NCBI GenBank assembly: GCA_031180665.1
Contig: JAPSLP010000011.1
Location: 62,001 to 126,000 of the forward strand
Direction of reading: 5' to 3'
Length of the DNA stretch: 64,000 nucleotides
Source of the DNA: Cupriavidus sp.
Lineage (GTDB): Bacteria; Pseudomonadota; Gammaproteobacteria; Burkholderiales; Burkholderiaceae
Under the pieces are notes generated by a model. The model worked only from the letters and a program-made list of their open reading frames with translations. It was not told where the DNA came from and ran no database searches. Shown one piece after another: positions 41,540 through 50,277 of the stretch (position 1 is the first letter of the stretch; each line of letters starts with the position of its first letter). The translations under genes and the position numbers were made by a program.

Positions 41540-42261
41540 GCCGGCACTCCCGCGGGCTGCGCGCAGGCCAGATAGGTGCGTTCGAGCTCGGCGTGATCCA
41601 GCGTATGGGCGTCGAACTGGGCGACCAGCCGGCCGGCGTTCAGGATGCCGATGCGGTCGGCCACCTGCCGCGCGTTGAAGAGATCGTGCGTGGCCATCAG
41701 CACCGCCATGCCGCCATCGGCGGCTTCGCGCACGCGGCGGGCGAAGTCGTTGGCCGCGGCGGGATCGAGGCCCGAGGTCGGCTCGTCCAGCAGCATCGCG
41801 CTGGCGCGTTTGGCATGGGCGATCGCGAGGCCGACCTTTTGCCGCATGCCCTTGGAGTACGTCGCCACCCGTCGCCCGTGCGCCGCGACGTCGAGCCCGG
41901 CCTGCGTCAGCATCCTTGCGGCGGCGCGGCGGTCCAGCCGGATCCCGGCCAGCGCGCAGAAATAGCGCAGGTTCTCGATGCCGCTCAGATAGGGGTAAAG
42001 CGCGACGTTCTCCGGCAGATAGGCCAGCCGTTGCCGCACCGCCGTCGCATCGCGCCCCAGCGACAGGCCGTCGACCCGCACGGTGCCGGCCTGCGGCGCG
42101 ACAAAGCCGAGCAGCACGTCGATCGTGGTGGACTTTCCCGCGCCATTGCCGCCGAGCAGGGCATAGACCACGCCCCGGCCGACATGCAGGTCCAGTCCGT
42201 CGATGGTGCGCCGGCCGCCGCGCACCACCACGAGGCCGTCGATCGAAAGGACGTCGCTCAT
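41536..42261 (-). CDS. ABC-type ATPase of the DUF3526 transporter
   Basis: 241-residue ATPase of the CcmA/NosF group. Walker A GGNGAGKST (37-45), signature YSKGMRQKVGLA, Walker B AMLLDEPTSGLDP and H-loop MATHDLF. ATG 42261 (MSDVLSIDGL) has GAGGAG upstream overlapping the receptor stop; longer upstream frame is a shadow of the receptor. The position between a TonB receptor and two permeases suggests one uptake or export system. Confidence 0.9.
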   Translation of the reverse strand: MSDVLSIDGLVVVRGGRRTIDGLDLHVGRGVVYALLGGNGAGKSTTIDVLLGFVAPQAGTVRVDGLSLGRDATAVRQRLAYLPENVALYPYLSGIENLRYFCALAGIRLDRRAAARMLTQAGLDVAAHGRRVATYSKGMRQKVGLAIAHAKRASAMLLDEPTSGLDPAAANDFARRVREAADGGMAVLMATHDLFNARQVADRIGILNAGRLVAQFDAHTLDHAELERTYLACAQPAGVPA

Positions 42262-42271
42262 CGGCGTCTCC

Positions 42272-44407
42272 TCAGAAGAAGTAGCGCATCGCCACGCCGA
42301 ACTGCAGGCGGGGCTGTGGCGAGACCAGCAGGCCGGCCGACGAGCCGTACGCAATGTCGCCGGCAAAACGCCGTGGCTGCAGGATCGCGTAGGTGGTCCA
42401 TTGGGTCTGCTTCCAGTCCAGCGTCGCGCGCAGGTCATAGCGCGTGTAGGTCGGCATGGTCCGCAGCTGGATCTGCGGCGTGCCGACGTAGTAGGGATTG
42501 CCGGCGGTCAGGTAGGCGTCGGCGTTCAGCGTCAGCGTCGCGCCGGTCAGCCGGCGCCGGTACTGGGCGCCGGCCTTGAGCAGATGGCGCGGCACCGACA
42601 GCCGGGGTCCGGTATTGGGCAGCGGGTTGTTGGCGCGCGCCTCCAGGATCCTGCCGTAGCTGGCGTACAGCGAGACGGCGCGCGTCGCCTGCCAGCGCGT
42701 CTCGAGCTCGTAGCCCTTGCGCGTGGTCTCGCCGGCCGAGCGGTACGAGCCGTCCGGCTGCGCGATGATCTCGTCCTCGTTGAGGATGTGATAGGCCACG
42801 CCGGACACGCTCCATCCCTGCGCCGGCGTGGCGGTGAAGCCGATATCGTGCGAGCGCACCTTGGACGGCGACACGTCGTAGATCGTGCCGCCCGGCGCGC
42901 CGAGCGGCCCCGTCGGTCCGCTGCCGCTGATCTGCTCGGCGGCCGGCGAGCGGAAACCCTGCGCCACGTTGGCGAACAGGTCCAGGCGCGGCATCGCCGT
43001 CCATACCAGCCCGAGCCTGGGGGTCGTCACGCCGGCGCGGTAGTCGGTGCTGGCCGCCGGCATCTTGCGGTTGTGGATCTCGTAGTCGAAGCGGTCGTGC
43101 CGCACGCCGCCGAGCAGCTTCAGGTTGGCGAAGGGCTTGTACTGGCCCTGGACGAAGACGCCGTACGTCAGCAGGTCCAGCCCCTGGTCGTTGACGTAGT
43201 TGGCCGTCGGCACGTAGTTGCGCCAGATGCGGCGCTGGGCATCGCCCCGATCGCGGCGCAGCTCGACCCCGGCCATCAGCGCGGCATCGTCGTTCCACAC
43301 CGCGTTCCAGGCGAAGCGTCCGCCGTAGAAATGCCGGTCGTCCGAGCCCACCGTGTGCTGCACGGCGCTATTGGCGATGCCGCGCTCGCGCTCGAAGGTC
43401 TCGCCGTACAACGTGGCATACCAGCCGGCCTCGCCAGCGGCCGGCGCGCGATGGAACACCAGGGCGGTGCGTTCTCCGCTGCCGAAGCCCGGCAGGCCGT
43501 ACTGGGTCGAGCGCGGGCTGACGCGGCCAGCCTCGAGATCGTCCAGCAGCAGATAGCCGGCGGCGGTCGATTCGGAGCGGTAGTGGTTGAAGCGCAGGCT
43601 GTACTGGCCGTCGCCGACGCGGGTCGAGAGCTTCCAGAACAGGTTGTCGCGTTCGGTGCGGCCGTCGCGGCGGTAGCTATGGGCGCGGAACACGTCGGCA
43701 ATCAGCAGCGACTGGATCTCGGGCGAATCCGGCTGCGTCGAGAAGGTGTTCGACAACACCAGCGACATCCGCTTGCCGTCGTAGCGGTCCAGCGCGACGC
43801 CCACGCTCGACGGCACCTCGCCGCCGTTGGCGGTGCGGATGTCGACCGCGCCCGCGCGGTTCTGGTCGCCGTACAGCGCCGACACCGGGCCCTTGATCAC
43901 GTCGATGCGGCCGATCATGTCCGGCGTCAGCCATTCGAGAAAGGCGGGCCCGTGTCCGGCGCCGGCCTGGCTCGACGGCATGTTCTGCGGCACCCCGTCG
44001 ATATAGACCGCGGTATCGGCGCCGTGCGTGCCCTGCGTGGCGAAGCCGCGCATTCGAAACCCGTTGCCGGTATCGCCCTGGTCGATGTTGTTGGCGACCA
44101 CACCGGGCACGCGCCGGAAGATGTTCGAGATGTCGCGGCCGATATTGAGCGTGCCGACCTCGTCCGCGGTGATGACGGTGACGGCCGACGGCAGGCCGGT
44201 GCTGTCGACCGTCACGTCGGCACGCTTGCCTTGCAGGTCGACGTAGTCTTCCTGGCCGACCACGGTGACCTGGGGCAGGGTGTTGTCGGTGGCGGAGGCC
44301 GGCGGTCGCGCGTCGGTCTGGGCGGCGACGTGGGAAGCGAGCAGCGCGCAGGCGCCGACGCCGAGCGCGCGCGCACGGCGGCGCGTCGCGAGAATTCGGA
44401 GAGTCAT
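42272..44407 (-). CDS. TonB-dependent outer-membrane receptor (substrate unknown)
   Basis: 711-residue receptor: signal peptide about 1-29 (ending AAQ), plug domain (LPSAVTVITADEVGTLN, FRMRGFATQGTHGADTAVYI), then 22-strand barrel ending in Phe (RYFF). A TonB box-like PQVTVVGQED is at about 45. It is followed at 10 bp by the ABC genes. A copper or cobalt/siderophore substrate is possible from the DUF2946-like neighbour; the sequence does not settle it. Confidence 0.88.
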   Translation of the reverse strand: MTLRILATRRRARALGVGACALLASHVAAQTDARPPASATDNTLPQVTVVGQEDYVDLQGKRADVTVDSTGLPSAVTVITADEVGTLNIGRDISNIFRRVPGVVANNIDQGDTGNGFRMRGFATQGTHGADTAVYIDGVPQNMPSSQAGAGHGPAFLEWLTPDMIGRIDVIKGPVSALYGDQNRAGAVDIRTANGGEVPSSVGVALDRYDGKRMSLVLSNTFSTQPDSPEIQSLLIADVFRAHSYRRDGRTERDNLFWKLSTRVGDGQYSLRFNHYRSESTAAGYLLLDDLEAGRVSPRSTQYGLPGFGSGERTALVFHRAPAAGEAGWYATLYGETFERERGIANSAVQHTVGSDDRHFYGGRFAWNAVWNDDAALMAGVELRRDRGDAQRRIWRNYVPTANYVNDQGLDLLTYGVFVQGQYKPFANLKLLGGVRHDRFDYEIHNRKMPAASTDYRAGVTTPRLGLVWTAMPRLDLFANVAQGFRSPAAEQISGSGPTGPLGAPGGTIYDVSPSKVRSHDIGFTATPAQGWSVSGVAYHILNEDEIIAQPDGSYRSAGETTRKGYELETRWQATRAVSLYASYGRILEARANNPLPNTGPRLSVPRHLLKAGAQYRRRLTGATLTLNADAYLTAGNPYYVGTPQIQLRTMPTYTRYDLRATLDWKQTQWTTYAILQPRRFAGDIAYGSSAGLLVSPQPRLQFGVAMRYFF

Positions 44408-44553
44408 GGCGATTCCGGACAGCCGGCGTCACGCAACGCCGGATGGATGGACCAGGGGCATGGCGCGCGGCCGGCACGGCGGCACGCCTGCACGAAAACG
44501 ATGCGAAAGGGGAAGGCCCGGTGCGGGAGAGAAAAGGCGCCGCCGGAGCGAGG

Positions 44554-44955
44554 TCAGGCCGGCGGGCCGCGAGGAGGGGGGACGGTACCACGCGGGTTCG
44601 GCGACAAGGCAAGGCCGGGCGCGGCGAACCGGGACTGGAGCGCGACGATGGCGGCCGGCGGCTCGGGCACCGGCAGCGCGTAGGCGATCAGCAGATGCAG
44701 GCGCGGGGCGCACCACAGGCAGTCGCAATGCCGTTCGTCGCCGGGTTCGTTGGCCGGTGCCTCGGGTTGGGCCACGGCAACCTGGCGCGCCGATGCGGCG
44801 CCATCGAGCGCCTGCGTGGCCATCTCCCCGGACGACACCACCGCCGGCGCAGCGATGGCTTCCAGGCCATGCAGATGACGCACCGCGCCCCACGCCTGAT
44901 ACAGCGTGAGGGCAAGCAGCAGCCAGACGAGACGGTGTTTGAGCGCGGCGGACAT
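44554..44955 (-). CDS. DUF2946-like small protein
   Basis: 133 residues: one N-terminal hydrophobic segment (LVWLLLALTLYQAWGAV) and a C-terminal HCDCLWCAPRLHLL cluster of cysteine and histidine that could bind a metal. Such proteins often sit beside metal-linked TonB receptors. A Fur-like site lies 69 bases before the ATG. Upstream open frame to 45090 is not supported. Confidence 0.7.
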   Translation of the reverse strand: MSAALKHRLVWLLLALTLYQAWGAVRHLHGLEAIAAPAVVSSGEMATQALDGAASARQVAVAQPEAPANEPGDERHCDCLWCAPRLHLLIAYALPVPEPPAAIVALQSRFAAPGLALSPNPRGTVPPPRGPPA

Positions 44956-45023
44956 GGCCTTTGGCGGATTTGCCGGCAGGAGAGAGGCCAAGCCCTCTCG
45001 GTGTGGGCTTGGCGCGCCACATA

Positions 45024-45046
45024 TTAACGCAACTCGATTGCAATAA
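45024..45046 (-). promoter_or_regulatory. Candidate Fur-like site upstream of the DUF2946/TonB operon
   Basis: Inverted repeat TTATTGCAA-N5-TTGCGTTAA (7 of 9 positions symmetric) on the minus strand. Size and AT-rich arms resemble betaproteobacterial Fur boxes but the match to the 19-bp consensus is loose. Confidence 0.35.
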
Positions 45047-45073
45047 GGAAGGCCCGAGCACAGCCCCGCCCAC

Positions 45074-45098
45074 AAAAAAAGCGGACCCACCGGTCCGC
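45074..45098 (-). terminator. Rho-independent terminator after the siderophore receptor
   Basis: Minus strand: GCGGACC-GGTG-GGTCCGC followed by seven T residues. Ends the PepSY/receptor block and separates it from the DUF2946 block. Confidence 0.9.
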
Positions 45099-45118
45099 CT
45101 CGGATCGCCGACCATCGT

Positions 45119-45187
45119 GTCGTTCCGGCGCAAGCGGGGATCCAACGGGTTCTCGAGACGCTGGATTTCCGTTTGCGCGGGAATGAC
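45119..45187. repeat. dRS3-like interspersed hairpin, copy A
   Basis: Paired element gtcgttccggcgcaagcggg...gcgggaatgac with ends that are inverted copies. Same family as 51153-51235 and 60146-60214. Lies just after the receptor gene and before its terminator. Confidence 0.8.
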
Positions 45188-45216
45188 GCGATCGTTGGCG
45201 GTCGATTGCCGCAGCC

Positions 45217-47409
45217 TCAGAAGCTGAACGTCGCGCTGGCCCGCACCGTGCGCGGTGCGCCCTGGGTCAGGATGAAGCCATAGCTGGGCAGCCAGTACTT
45301 CTCGTTGGTCAGGTTGTCGACCACCAGCCGGAACACCGCCGGGGTCTTGCCGAGCTTGGTCGAATAGCGGATGCCCGCGTCGAAGGTGTGGTACGCCGGC
45401 ACCCAGTTGCTGTTGTTCGCCTCCAGCGCCATCTTCGATACATATTGGCCGCCGGCGGTCAGCACGAGGCCCGGCACCGGCGGCACCGCGTATTCGACGT
45501 AGGCGGTCGCCTTGAAGGTCGGCGCGCTGTAGGCGCGCTTGCCCAGCACGTCCGGCGAGGCCTCGACGTTTTCCGAATCGAGCAGCGTGACGCCGCCCAT
45601 CAGCGTCCAGTCGCGCGCGATCCGGCCGCGCGCCGACAGTTCGACGCCGCGGTAGCGGGTTTCGCCGCCCTGGGTGTAGACGTTGTCGCCGCGCAGGTAG
45701 TTGAGGCCGCGCTGGATCTGGAACACCGCCGCGTTGATGGTCCAGTCCTCGAGTTCGGCCTTGGCCCCGATCTCGTACTGGCGGCTCTTCAGCGGGCCAA
45801 ATACCTCGCCGGCATTGCGCGCGGTCAGCGGCGCCGAGCCGCCCGCTTCGAGCGATTCGACATAGCTGCCGTACAGGGTCAGCGGCTGCACCGGCTTGTA
45901 CATCAGCGCGACGGTCGGCGTCAACGGCGATTTCTTGTAGGTGCTCGAGATGGCGCCGTCCGGGTTGTAGCCGGTCTGGTCGTAGCGGGTATAGCGCAGG
46001 CCCGCCAGCACCGACCACTGCTCGTCGAACTTGATGGTGTCGCTGACGAAGACCGACTTCTGCTCGATCTTCGAAGCGCGATACAGCACGTCGGACGACG
46101 GCACGCGCGACAGCGGCAAACCGGTCGGCACGAACTGGCCCGGATCGTACAGGTTGCCGAAGCCGATGATGCCGCCGCCGCTGAAGCTGCCCCAGTTCTG
46201 CACCAGGCTCTGCCACGACAGTCCGGCGGCGATGTCGTGCTCGATGCCGCCGGTGCGCACCTTGCCGGTGGCCATCGTCTGCGCGTGCTGGTAGTGGTAG
46301 CGCGAGTACGAGCTGTACTGGTTCTCGGCATAGTTGCCCGCGTTGTCCAGCAGCAGGATCGCGCTGTCGGCATTGCCGCGGTTCTGCTGCGTGAAGCGAT
46401 ACGAGGTGCGCAGGTTCCAGTTGTCGGCGAAGCCCCAGTTGAGCTCGGTGCCGAGGCTCTTGATCTCGGTTTCGTAGTAGGTGCCCTTGCTGGCCACGCG
46501 CTGGCTGCCGTCGAGCGTGCGCGGCGTGGTGACGAACTCGGTCACCGGCGCACCGAAGTCCTGGCCGGGGATGATGCCGTAGTAGGCGCCCTTGACGTTG
46601 CGCTGCTGGTAGAGGCCGTCGAGCGACCAGCGCAGGTTGCCGGTCAGTTTCGCGTCGAGCGCTACCGAGGCCGAATCGCGCTTGATATGGCCGCCGTCGA
46701 CGAAGGTGTCGCCTTCCTCGTGCACGAAGCCGACGCGCGCGCCGAACATGTCGTTGGCGCCGAAACGCCCGCCGACGTCGATCGACTCGCGCAGCACGCC
46801 GTCGGAGAGATAGCCCAGCGTCGCGCTGCCGGCGAACTTGGAGGTGGGGCGCTTGCTGACGAAATTGGCGATGCCGCCCGGCGCGCCGAAGCCGTACATG
46901 AAGCCGCCCAGGCCCTTGAGCAGCTCGACGCGCTCGAAGTGTTCCAGCGGCACGTCGCTGCCCCAGTTCGGAATGGCGAGGCCGTCGATCTTGTAGCCCT
47001 CGAGCAGGTCCAGATGCAGGCCGCGGATGGTCAACCCCGCTGCCTCGCCGATATAGCCGTCGCCGATCGGCGCGACCGAGGGGTCGCCGCGGAACACGTC
47101 GCCCAGCGTGATGGCCTGGCGGTTCTCGATCAGTTCCTGCGGCACCACCGAGACCGAGAAGGGCGTGTCCTGCAGCGGCCTGTCGCCGAGCGCGCCGGTG
47201 CTGGCGTCGCTGGCCCGATAGGCGGGGTCGCTGCCGGCGGTCACGTGAACGGTCGGCAAGTCGGCCTGAGCCGTGGCGGTGGCCGAGGTAGGGGACGTGG
47301 CGGCGGTCTGCGCCAGCGCCGGCGTGGCGAGGCCACCGACGGCGACGATCATGGCGAGCTGCCGTGCGAGCGGGGTCAGCGCGGGACGGCTGCGGCGAAG
47401 GTAGGACAT
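45217..47409 (-). CDS. TonB-dependent siderophore receptor
   Basis: 730-residue outer-membrane receptor of the FhuA/FpvA class. Signal peptide about 1-33; TonB box-like LPTVHVTAG; plug with DTPFSVSVVPQELIENRQAI and GLTIRGLHLDLLEGYKID. The barrel ends in ATFSF (terminal Phe). Ribosome binding site AGAGGAA precedes the ATG. Same strand and 282 bp downstream of the PepSY gene; likely ferric-siderophore uptake. Confidence 0.93.
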   Translation of the reverse strand: MSYLRRSRPALTPLARQLAMIVAVGGLATPALAQTAATSPTSATATAQADLPTVHVTAGSDPAYRASDASTGALGDRPLQDTPFSVSVVPQELIENRQAITLGDVFRGDPSVAPIGDGYIGEAAGLTIRGLHLDLLEGYKIDGLAIPNWGSDVPLEHFERVELLKGLGGFMYGFGAPGGIANFVSKRPTSKFAGSATLGYLSDGVLRESIDVGGRFGANDMFGARVGFVHEEGDTFVDGGHIKRDSASVALDAKLTGNLRWSLDGLYQQRNVKGAYYGIIPGQDFGAPVTEFVTTPRTLDGSQRVASKGTYYETEIKSLGTELNWGFADNWNLRTSYRFTQQNRGNADSAILLLDNAGNYAENQYSSYSRYHYQHAQTMATGKVRTGGIEHDIAAGLSWQSLVQNWGSFSGGGIIGFGNLYDPGQFVPTGLPLSRVPSSDVLYRASKIEQKSVFVSDTIKFDEQWSVLAGLRYTRYDQTGYNPDGAISSTYKKSPLTPTVALMYKPVQPLTLYGSYVESLEAGGSAPLTARNAGEVFGPLKSRQYEIGAKAELEDWTINAAVFQIQRGLNYLRGDNVYTQGGETRYRGVELSARGRIARDWTLMGGVTLLDSENVEASPDVLGKRAYSAPTFKATAYVEYAVPPVPGLVLTAGGQYVSKMALEANNSNWVPAYHTFDAGIRYSTKLGKTPAVFRLVVDNLTNEKYWLPSYGFILTQGAPRTVRASATFSF

Positions 47410-47691
47410 GGCTCGATTCCTCTTGTGTCGTTATGCGAAGGCGCAGCGCTGCCCGGACGCCGCGCAATGCGCGCGCGCCAGAGGGCACTGCAAAAAAGTG
47501 GGGGAGTTGTTTTCGAAGAACGCCCGGCGGGGCGTCGGTCGGCATGGGTGCCGGAAGCCGCTTGAAGCGACCTCGGGCGACCTCAGGCGGCCTCAGGCGG
47601 CCTCAGGCGGCCTCGTGACGGCGCAGCGGCTTCAGGGGACGCCTGGTACCGTCAGGGTGCCTTGGGGCGCCTTGGGGCGCCCCGGGATGCC
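47410..47691. other. Intergenic between PepSY gene and siderophore receptor
   Basis: 282 bp with no gene supported. A 10-bp tandem unit (cctcaggcgg) occurs in about five copies at 47571-47614. No Fur box was seen, so the receptor may depend on read-through from the PepSY operon. Confidence 0.5.
47571..47614. repeat. 10-bp tandem repeat (cctcaggcgg)
   Basis: Three perfect and two degenerate copies in the intergenic leader of the siderophore receptor. Confidence 0.85.
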
Positions 47692-49323
47692 TCAGGGCGC
47701 GTCCGCCACCGGCGGGGCCGACGGACCGGGGGCGCCGCGGCTGGGGCGCGGCGCCCAGACGGAATCGGCCGGGCCGGTGCGGGCGCGCCGCTGGGTCGCG
47801 CGTGCCAGGGCGACGAAGCCGACGGCAAAGGCAAGCGCGCCGATGTCGAAGCCAGCCACGGCCCATTCGCCCTGCTGCACGCTGCGCAGCAGATGGTCGC
47901 CGGTCAGGATCGCGTTGGCGACCGGCACCACCAGGTAGGCCAGCGCCGCCACGTACAGCAGCTCGATCGCCGCGCGCACCGGCGGGCGCAGCAGCGCCCA
48001 GGCCAGCGCGGCGAAGAACACCGGGAAGTAGACGAAGGACGACGGACGCTCGGGCCACAGCAGCGCGCCGGTGAAGGCCACCGCCACGCCGACGCAGCAG
48101 CCGATGCAGACCCCGACGGTGGCCTGCGCCAGCAGCCGGTGCACGCGCGGCTGTTCTGCCTGGCGCGCCTTGCGGCGCGACTCGATCCACAGCAGGTTGC
48201 CCGAGTAGAACAGGAAGGCGCCGGCCAGCCCGGCGATCAGATAGACCATGCGCAGCGCCAGGTCGCCGTAGGTGCCGAAATGCAGCGCGAACAGCGCGCT
48301 GTAAAGGCCGTGGTTGGCGTCGCGCCCGCTGGCGGTCTGGTTGGCGATCACGCGGCCGCTATCGGGCTGGCCGGCGGCGGCGTGGATGCCGACCGAGCCG
48401 AAGTTGCCGAGCGCGCGTTCGCTGTCGCCGCGCACTTCGATCAGTGCATTGGCGTCGCCCACGCGTTGGTAGCGCACCGAATTCGGCTTGAAGCCCTCGC
48501 CGGCGGTGCGCTGCGCGATCTCGATCAGTTCGCGCGCCGGCATCAGCGGCGCCGGCTTGCCGGCGGCCTGCACCTCGGGCACCGACGACATTGCGGTGGG
48601 CAAGGCCGACATCAGCTTGCCGTCGAAGGTCAGCACGTTGAAGGCCATCGCCAGCGTCATCGACACGCAGAACAGCGCGCCGGTGATTGCGATCACCAGA
48701 TGGAAAGGCAGGCTGAACAGGCCGATCACGTTGTGCGCGTCCATCCAGAAGCGCTTCAGGTTGCGGCCCGGGCGGACGGCGAACAGGTCCTTCTTGAGCC
48801 GCGGCAGGTGCAGCAGCACGCCGGAGACCAACGCCAGCCCGTACAGCACCGACACCACGCCCATGAAATGCATGCCGACCTGCATCGGCAGCCCCAGCGT
48901 GTAGTGCAGCGCGTTCAGGAAGTTCGACAGCTCGCCGCGCACGCCGTCGAGCGAGGTGTCCTGTGGCGAGGTCCTGCCCGCGCCCAGCTTCTCCTCGTTG
49001 GTGGTCTGCCACTCGCCCTTGGCATCCATCCAGTACGCGGTGGTGTGCGGCTCGCCCTCGGTGGGCAGGCCGATATAGACGCTGGCCGCCGCTTCGGGAT
49101 GGGCCTTGACCAGCGTGGCGACGAAGCGGTCCAGATCCTCGGGCGACGGCTTGGTGGCGGCGTGGGTTTCGCCGCGGATGCGCGCCGGCGACTGCCACTC
49201 GTGCAGCTCGTGGTGGAACACCGTGATCGCGCCGGCGAAGAACGCGATGAACAATGCCCAGCCGGCCATCAGGCCGACCCAGGTATGCAGCGTCTGGTAA
49301 ACGCGCAGCGTTGCAGCCTTCAT
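47692..49323 (-). CDS. PepSY-domain iron-regulated membrane protein
   Basis: 543-residue inner-membrane protein of the PiuB/PepSY-TM type, found in siderophore and iron uptake operons and thought to help reduce or release ferric siderophores. Four core helices include WVGLMAGWALFIAFFAGAI (near residue 15) and a later group at about 345-440, flanking periplasmic PepSY loops. Follows the DUF3649 gene by 10 bp. Confidence 0.9.
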   Translation of the reverse strand: MKAATLRVYQTLHTWVGLMAGWALFIAFFAGAITVFHHELHEWQSPARIRGETHAATKPSPEDLDRFVATLVKAHPEAAASVYIGLPTEGEPHTTAYWMDAKGEWQTTNEEKLGAGRTSPQDTSLDGVRGELSNFLNALHYTLGLPMQVGMHFMGVVSVLYGLALVSGVLLHLPRLKKDLFAVRPGRNLKRFWMDAHNVIGLFSLPFHLVIAITGALFCVSMTLAMAFNVLTFDGKLMSALPTAMSSVPEVQAAGKPAPLMPARELIEIAQRTAGEGFKPNSVRYQRVGDANALIEVRGDSERALGNFGSVGIHAAAGQPDSGRVIANQTASGRDANHGLYSALFALHFGTYGDLALRMVYLIAGLAGAFLFYSGNLLWIESRRKARQAEQPRVHRLLAQATVGVCIGCCVGVAVAFTGALLWPERPSSFVYFPVFFAALAWALLRPPVRAAIELLYVAALAYLVVPVANAILTGDHLLRSVQQGEWAVAGFDIGALAFAVGFVALARATQRRARTGPADSVWAPRPSRGAPGPSAPPVADAP

Positions 49324-49333
49324 GGCGTACTCC

Positions 49334-49618
49334 TTACGCGGCCGCGCCGGGCACGGCCATCAGCCGCAATCCCCACAACGCACCGAAACAGACGAGGTTG
49401 GCCGCGCCCAGCCACAGCCACGCGGCGCGGCTGCTGGAAAACAGCAGGCTGGTGCTGATGATCGCGACCCACAGCGGCAGGCCGGCGGTTACCGCGCCGA
49501 TGATGCCGCTTTGCCAGCCGCCCGGCAGCCACAGGATGGCCAGCGTGCAGACCGCCAGCGACAGCGGAAAGCCGAGCAGCGTGCCGGCCAGCCATTTGGT
49601 GCCGATGCCGCCGTTCAT
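49334..49618 (-). CDS. DUF3649-like small membrane protein
   Basis: 94 residues, three hydrophobic segments. Its start overlaps the upstream stop by 4 bp. Such proteins occur with DUF3325 and PepSY genes in iron uptake loci; no function is established. Confidence 0.82.
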   Translation of the reverse strand: MNGGIGTKWLAGTLLGFPLSLAVCTLAILWLPGGWQSGIIGAVTAGLPLWVAIISTSLLFSSSRAAWLWLGAANLVCFGALWGLRLMAVPGAAA

Positions 49619-49890
49619 GCCGCCTCCCCGCCGCCGCGGCGCTTGTGCAAATAGCAGCCGAGGAAGGGCCACAGCGACAGGCCGGTGCCCAGCGTGGCCA
49701 GCGTCGCGGCGATGGAGGAGGCCCAACTGTGCTCGACCGACCAGCCAACCGCGCCCGCCGACGTCAGCACGATGCCCAGCCAAACCATCATGCGGCGTTG
49801 GGGCGGCTGGCGCAGCAGCACCTGGTTGGGGCCGGCCAGGTACAGGCAGGCGGCGCCCGCCAGGCCCAGGAGAGCGGCAAAGAGTTGCAT
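49615..49890 (-). CDS. DUF3325-like small membrane protein
   Basis: 91 residues, three hydrophobic segments (LFAALLGLAGAACLYLAG near the start). First gene of the iron operon, just after the Fur-like sites. Start ATG 49890 gives a normal family length; the open frame continues upstream through repeats and is not real. Confidence 0.82.
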   Translation of the reverse strand: MQLFAALLGLAGAACLYLAGPNQVLLRQPPQRRMMVWLGIVLTSAGAVGWSVEHSWASSIAATLATLGTGLSLWPFLGCYLHKRRGGGEAA

Positions 49891-49918
49891 CGCTAAGAAT
49901 TTGTTGCGGATTAAAAAC

Positions 49919-49972
49919 ACGAATGGTAATGATTCGTATTTGGAGATGCAAGTTATTGATATTGTTTGCAAT
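49919..49972 (-). promoter_or_regulatory. Fur-like site(s) upstream of the DUF3325/PepSY operon
   Basis: An AT-rich island in GC-rich DNA. TGGTAATGATTCGTA at about 49924-49938 matches 11 of 15 positions of the 7-1-7 Fur motif. A second inverted repeat, TGCAA-N14-TTGCA, covers about 49947-49970. Start codon is at 49890. Confidence 0.6.
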
Positions 49973-50010
49973 GTATTGGTAGACGGGGAGGGGTGCTGGG
50001 GGCGGAGGTT

Positions 50011-50209
50011 GCCCTCTCTCCGACCCCGTCCCTCAGGCGGGAGAGGGAGAACCCAGCCGGCACAGGCGGAAGAGGGAGAACCCAGCCGGCACAGGCGGGA
50101 GAGGGAGAACCCAGCCGGCACAGGTGATCCGAGCCCGATCGGCATCACCGATGGCAACGGCAAATCGGCTCCCCTCGCCCGCTTGCGGGAGAGGGGTGGG
50201 GGGAGAGGG
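50011..50209. repeat. Interspersed GCCCTCTC...GAGAGGG element, copy 1
   Basis: Starts gccctctctcc and ends gggggagaggg, with an internal hairpin of cccctcgcccgc / gcgggagagggg. Related to 54274-54404. Includes the three-copy 29-bp repeat. Lies downstream of serB and upstream of the DUF3325 gene. Confidence 0.7.
50037..50123. repeat. 29-bp direct repeat, three copies
   Basis: Three consecutive 29-bp units beginning gcgggagagggagaaccc; copies two and three differ at one base (gcggaag in copy two). Not a CRISPR: no spacers. Confidence 0.95.
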
Positions 50210-50277
50210 TAGTGAGGCGGTGGAAAACTACCGGTGGGACGACAGAGCGGACCGGCAGCGCAGCCGGCCGAGCGAAA

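Noticed and set aside
50037..50123. 29-bp direct repeats as a CRISPR array
   Set aside because: Repeats are contiguous with no spacers and no cas gene is near.
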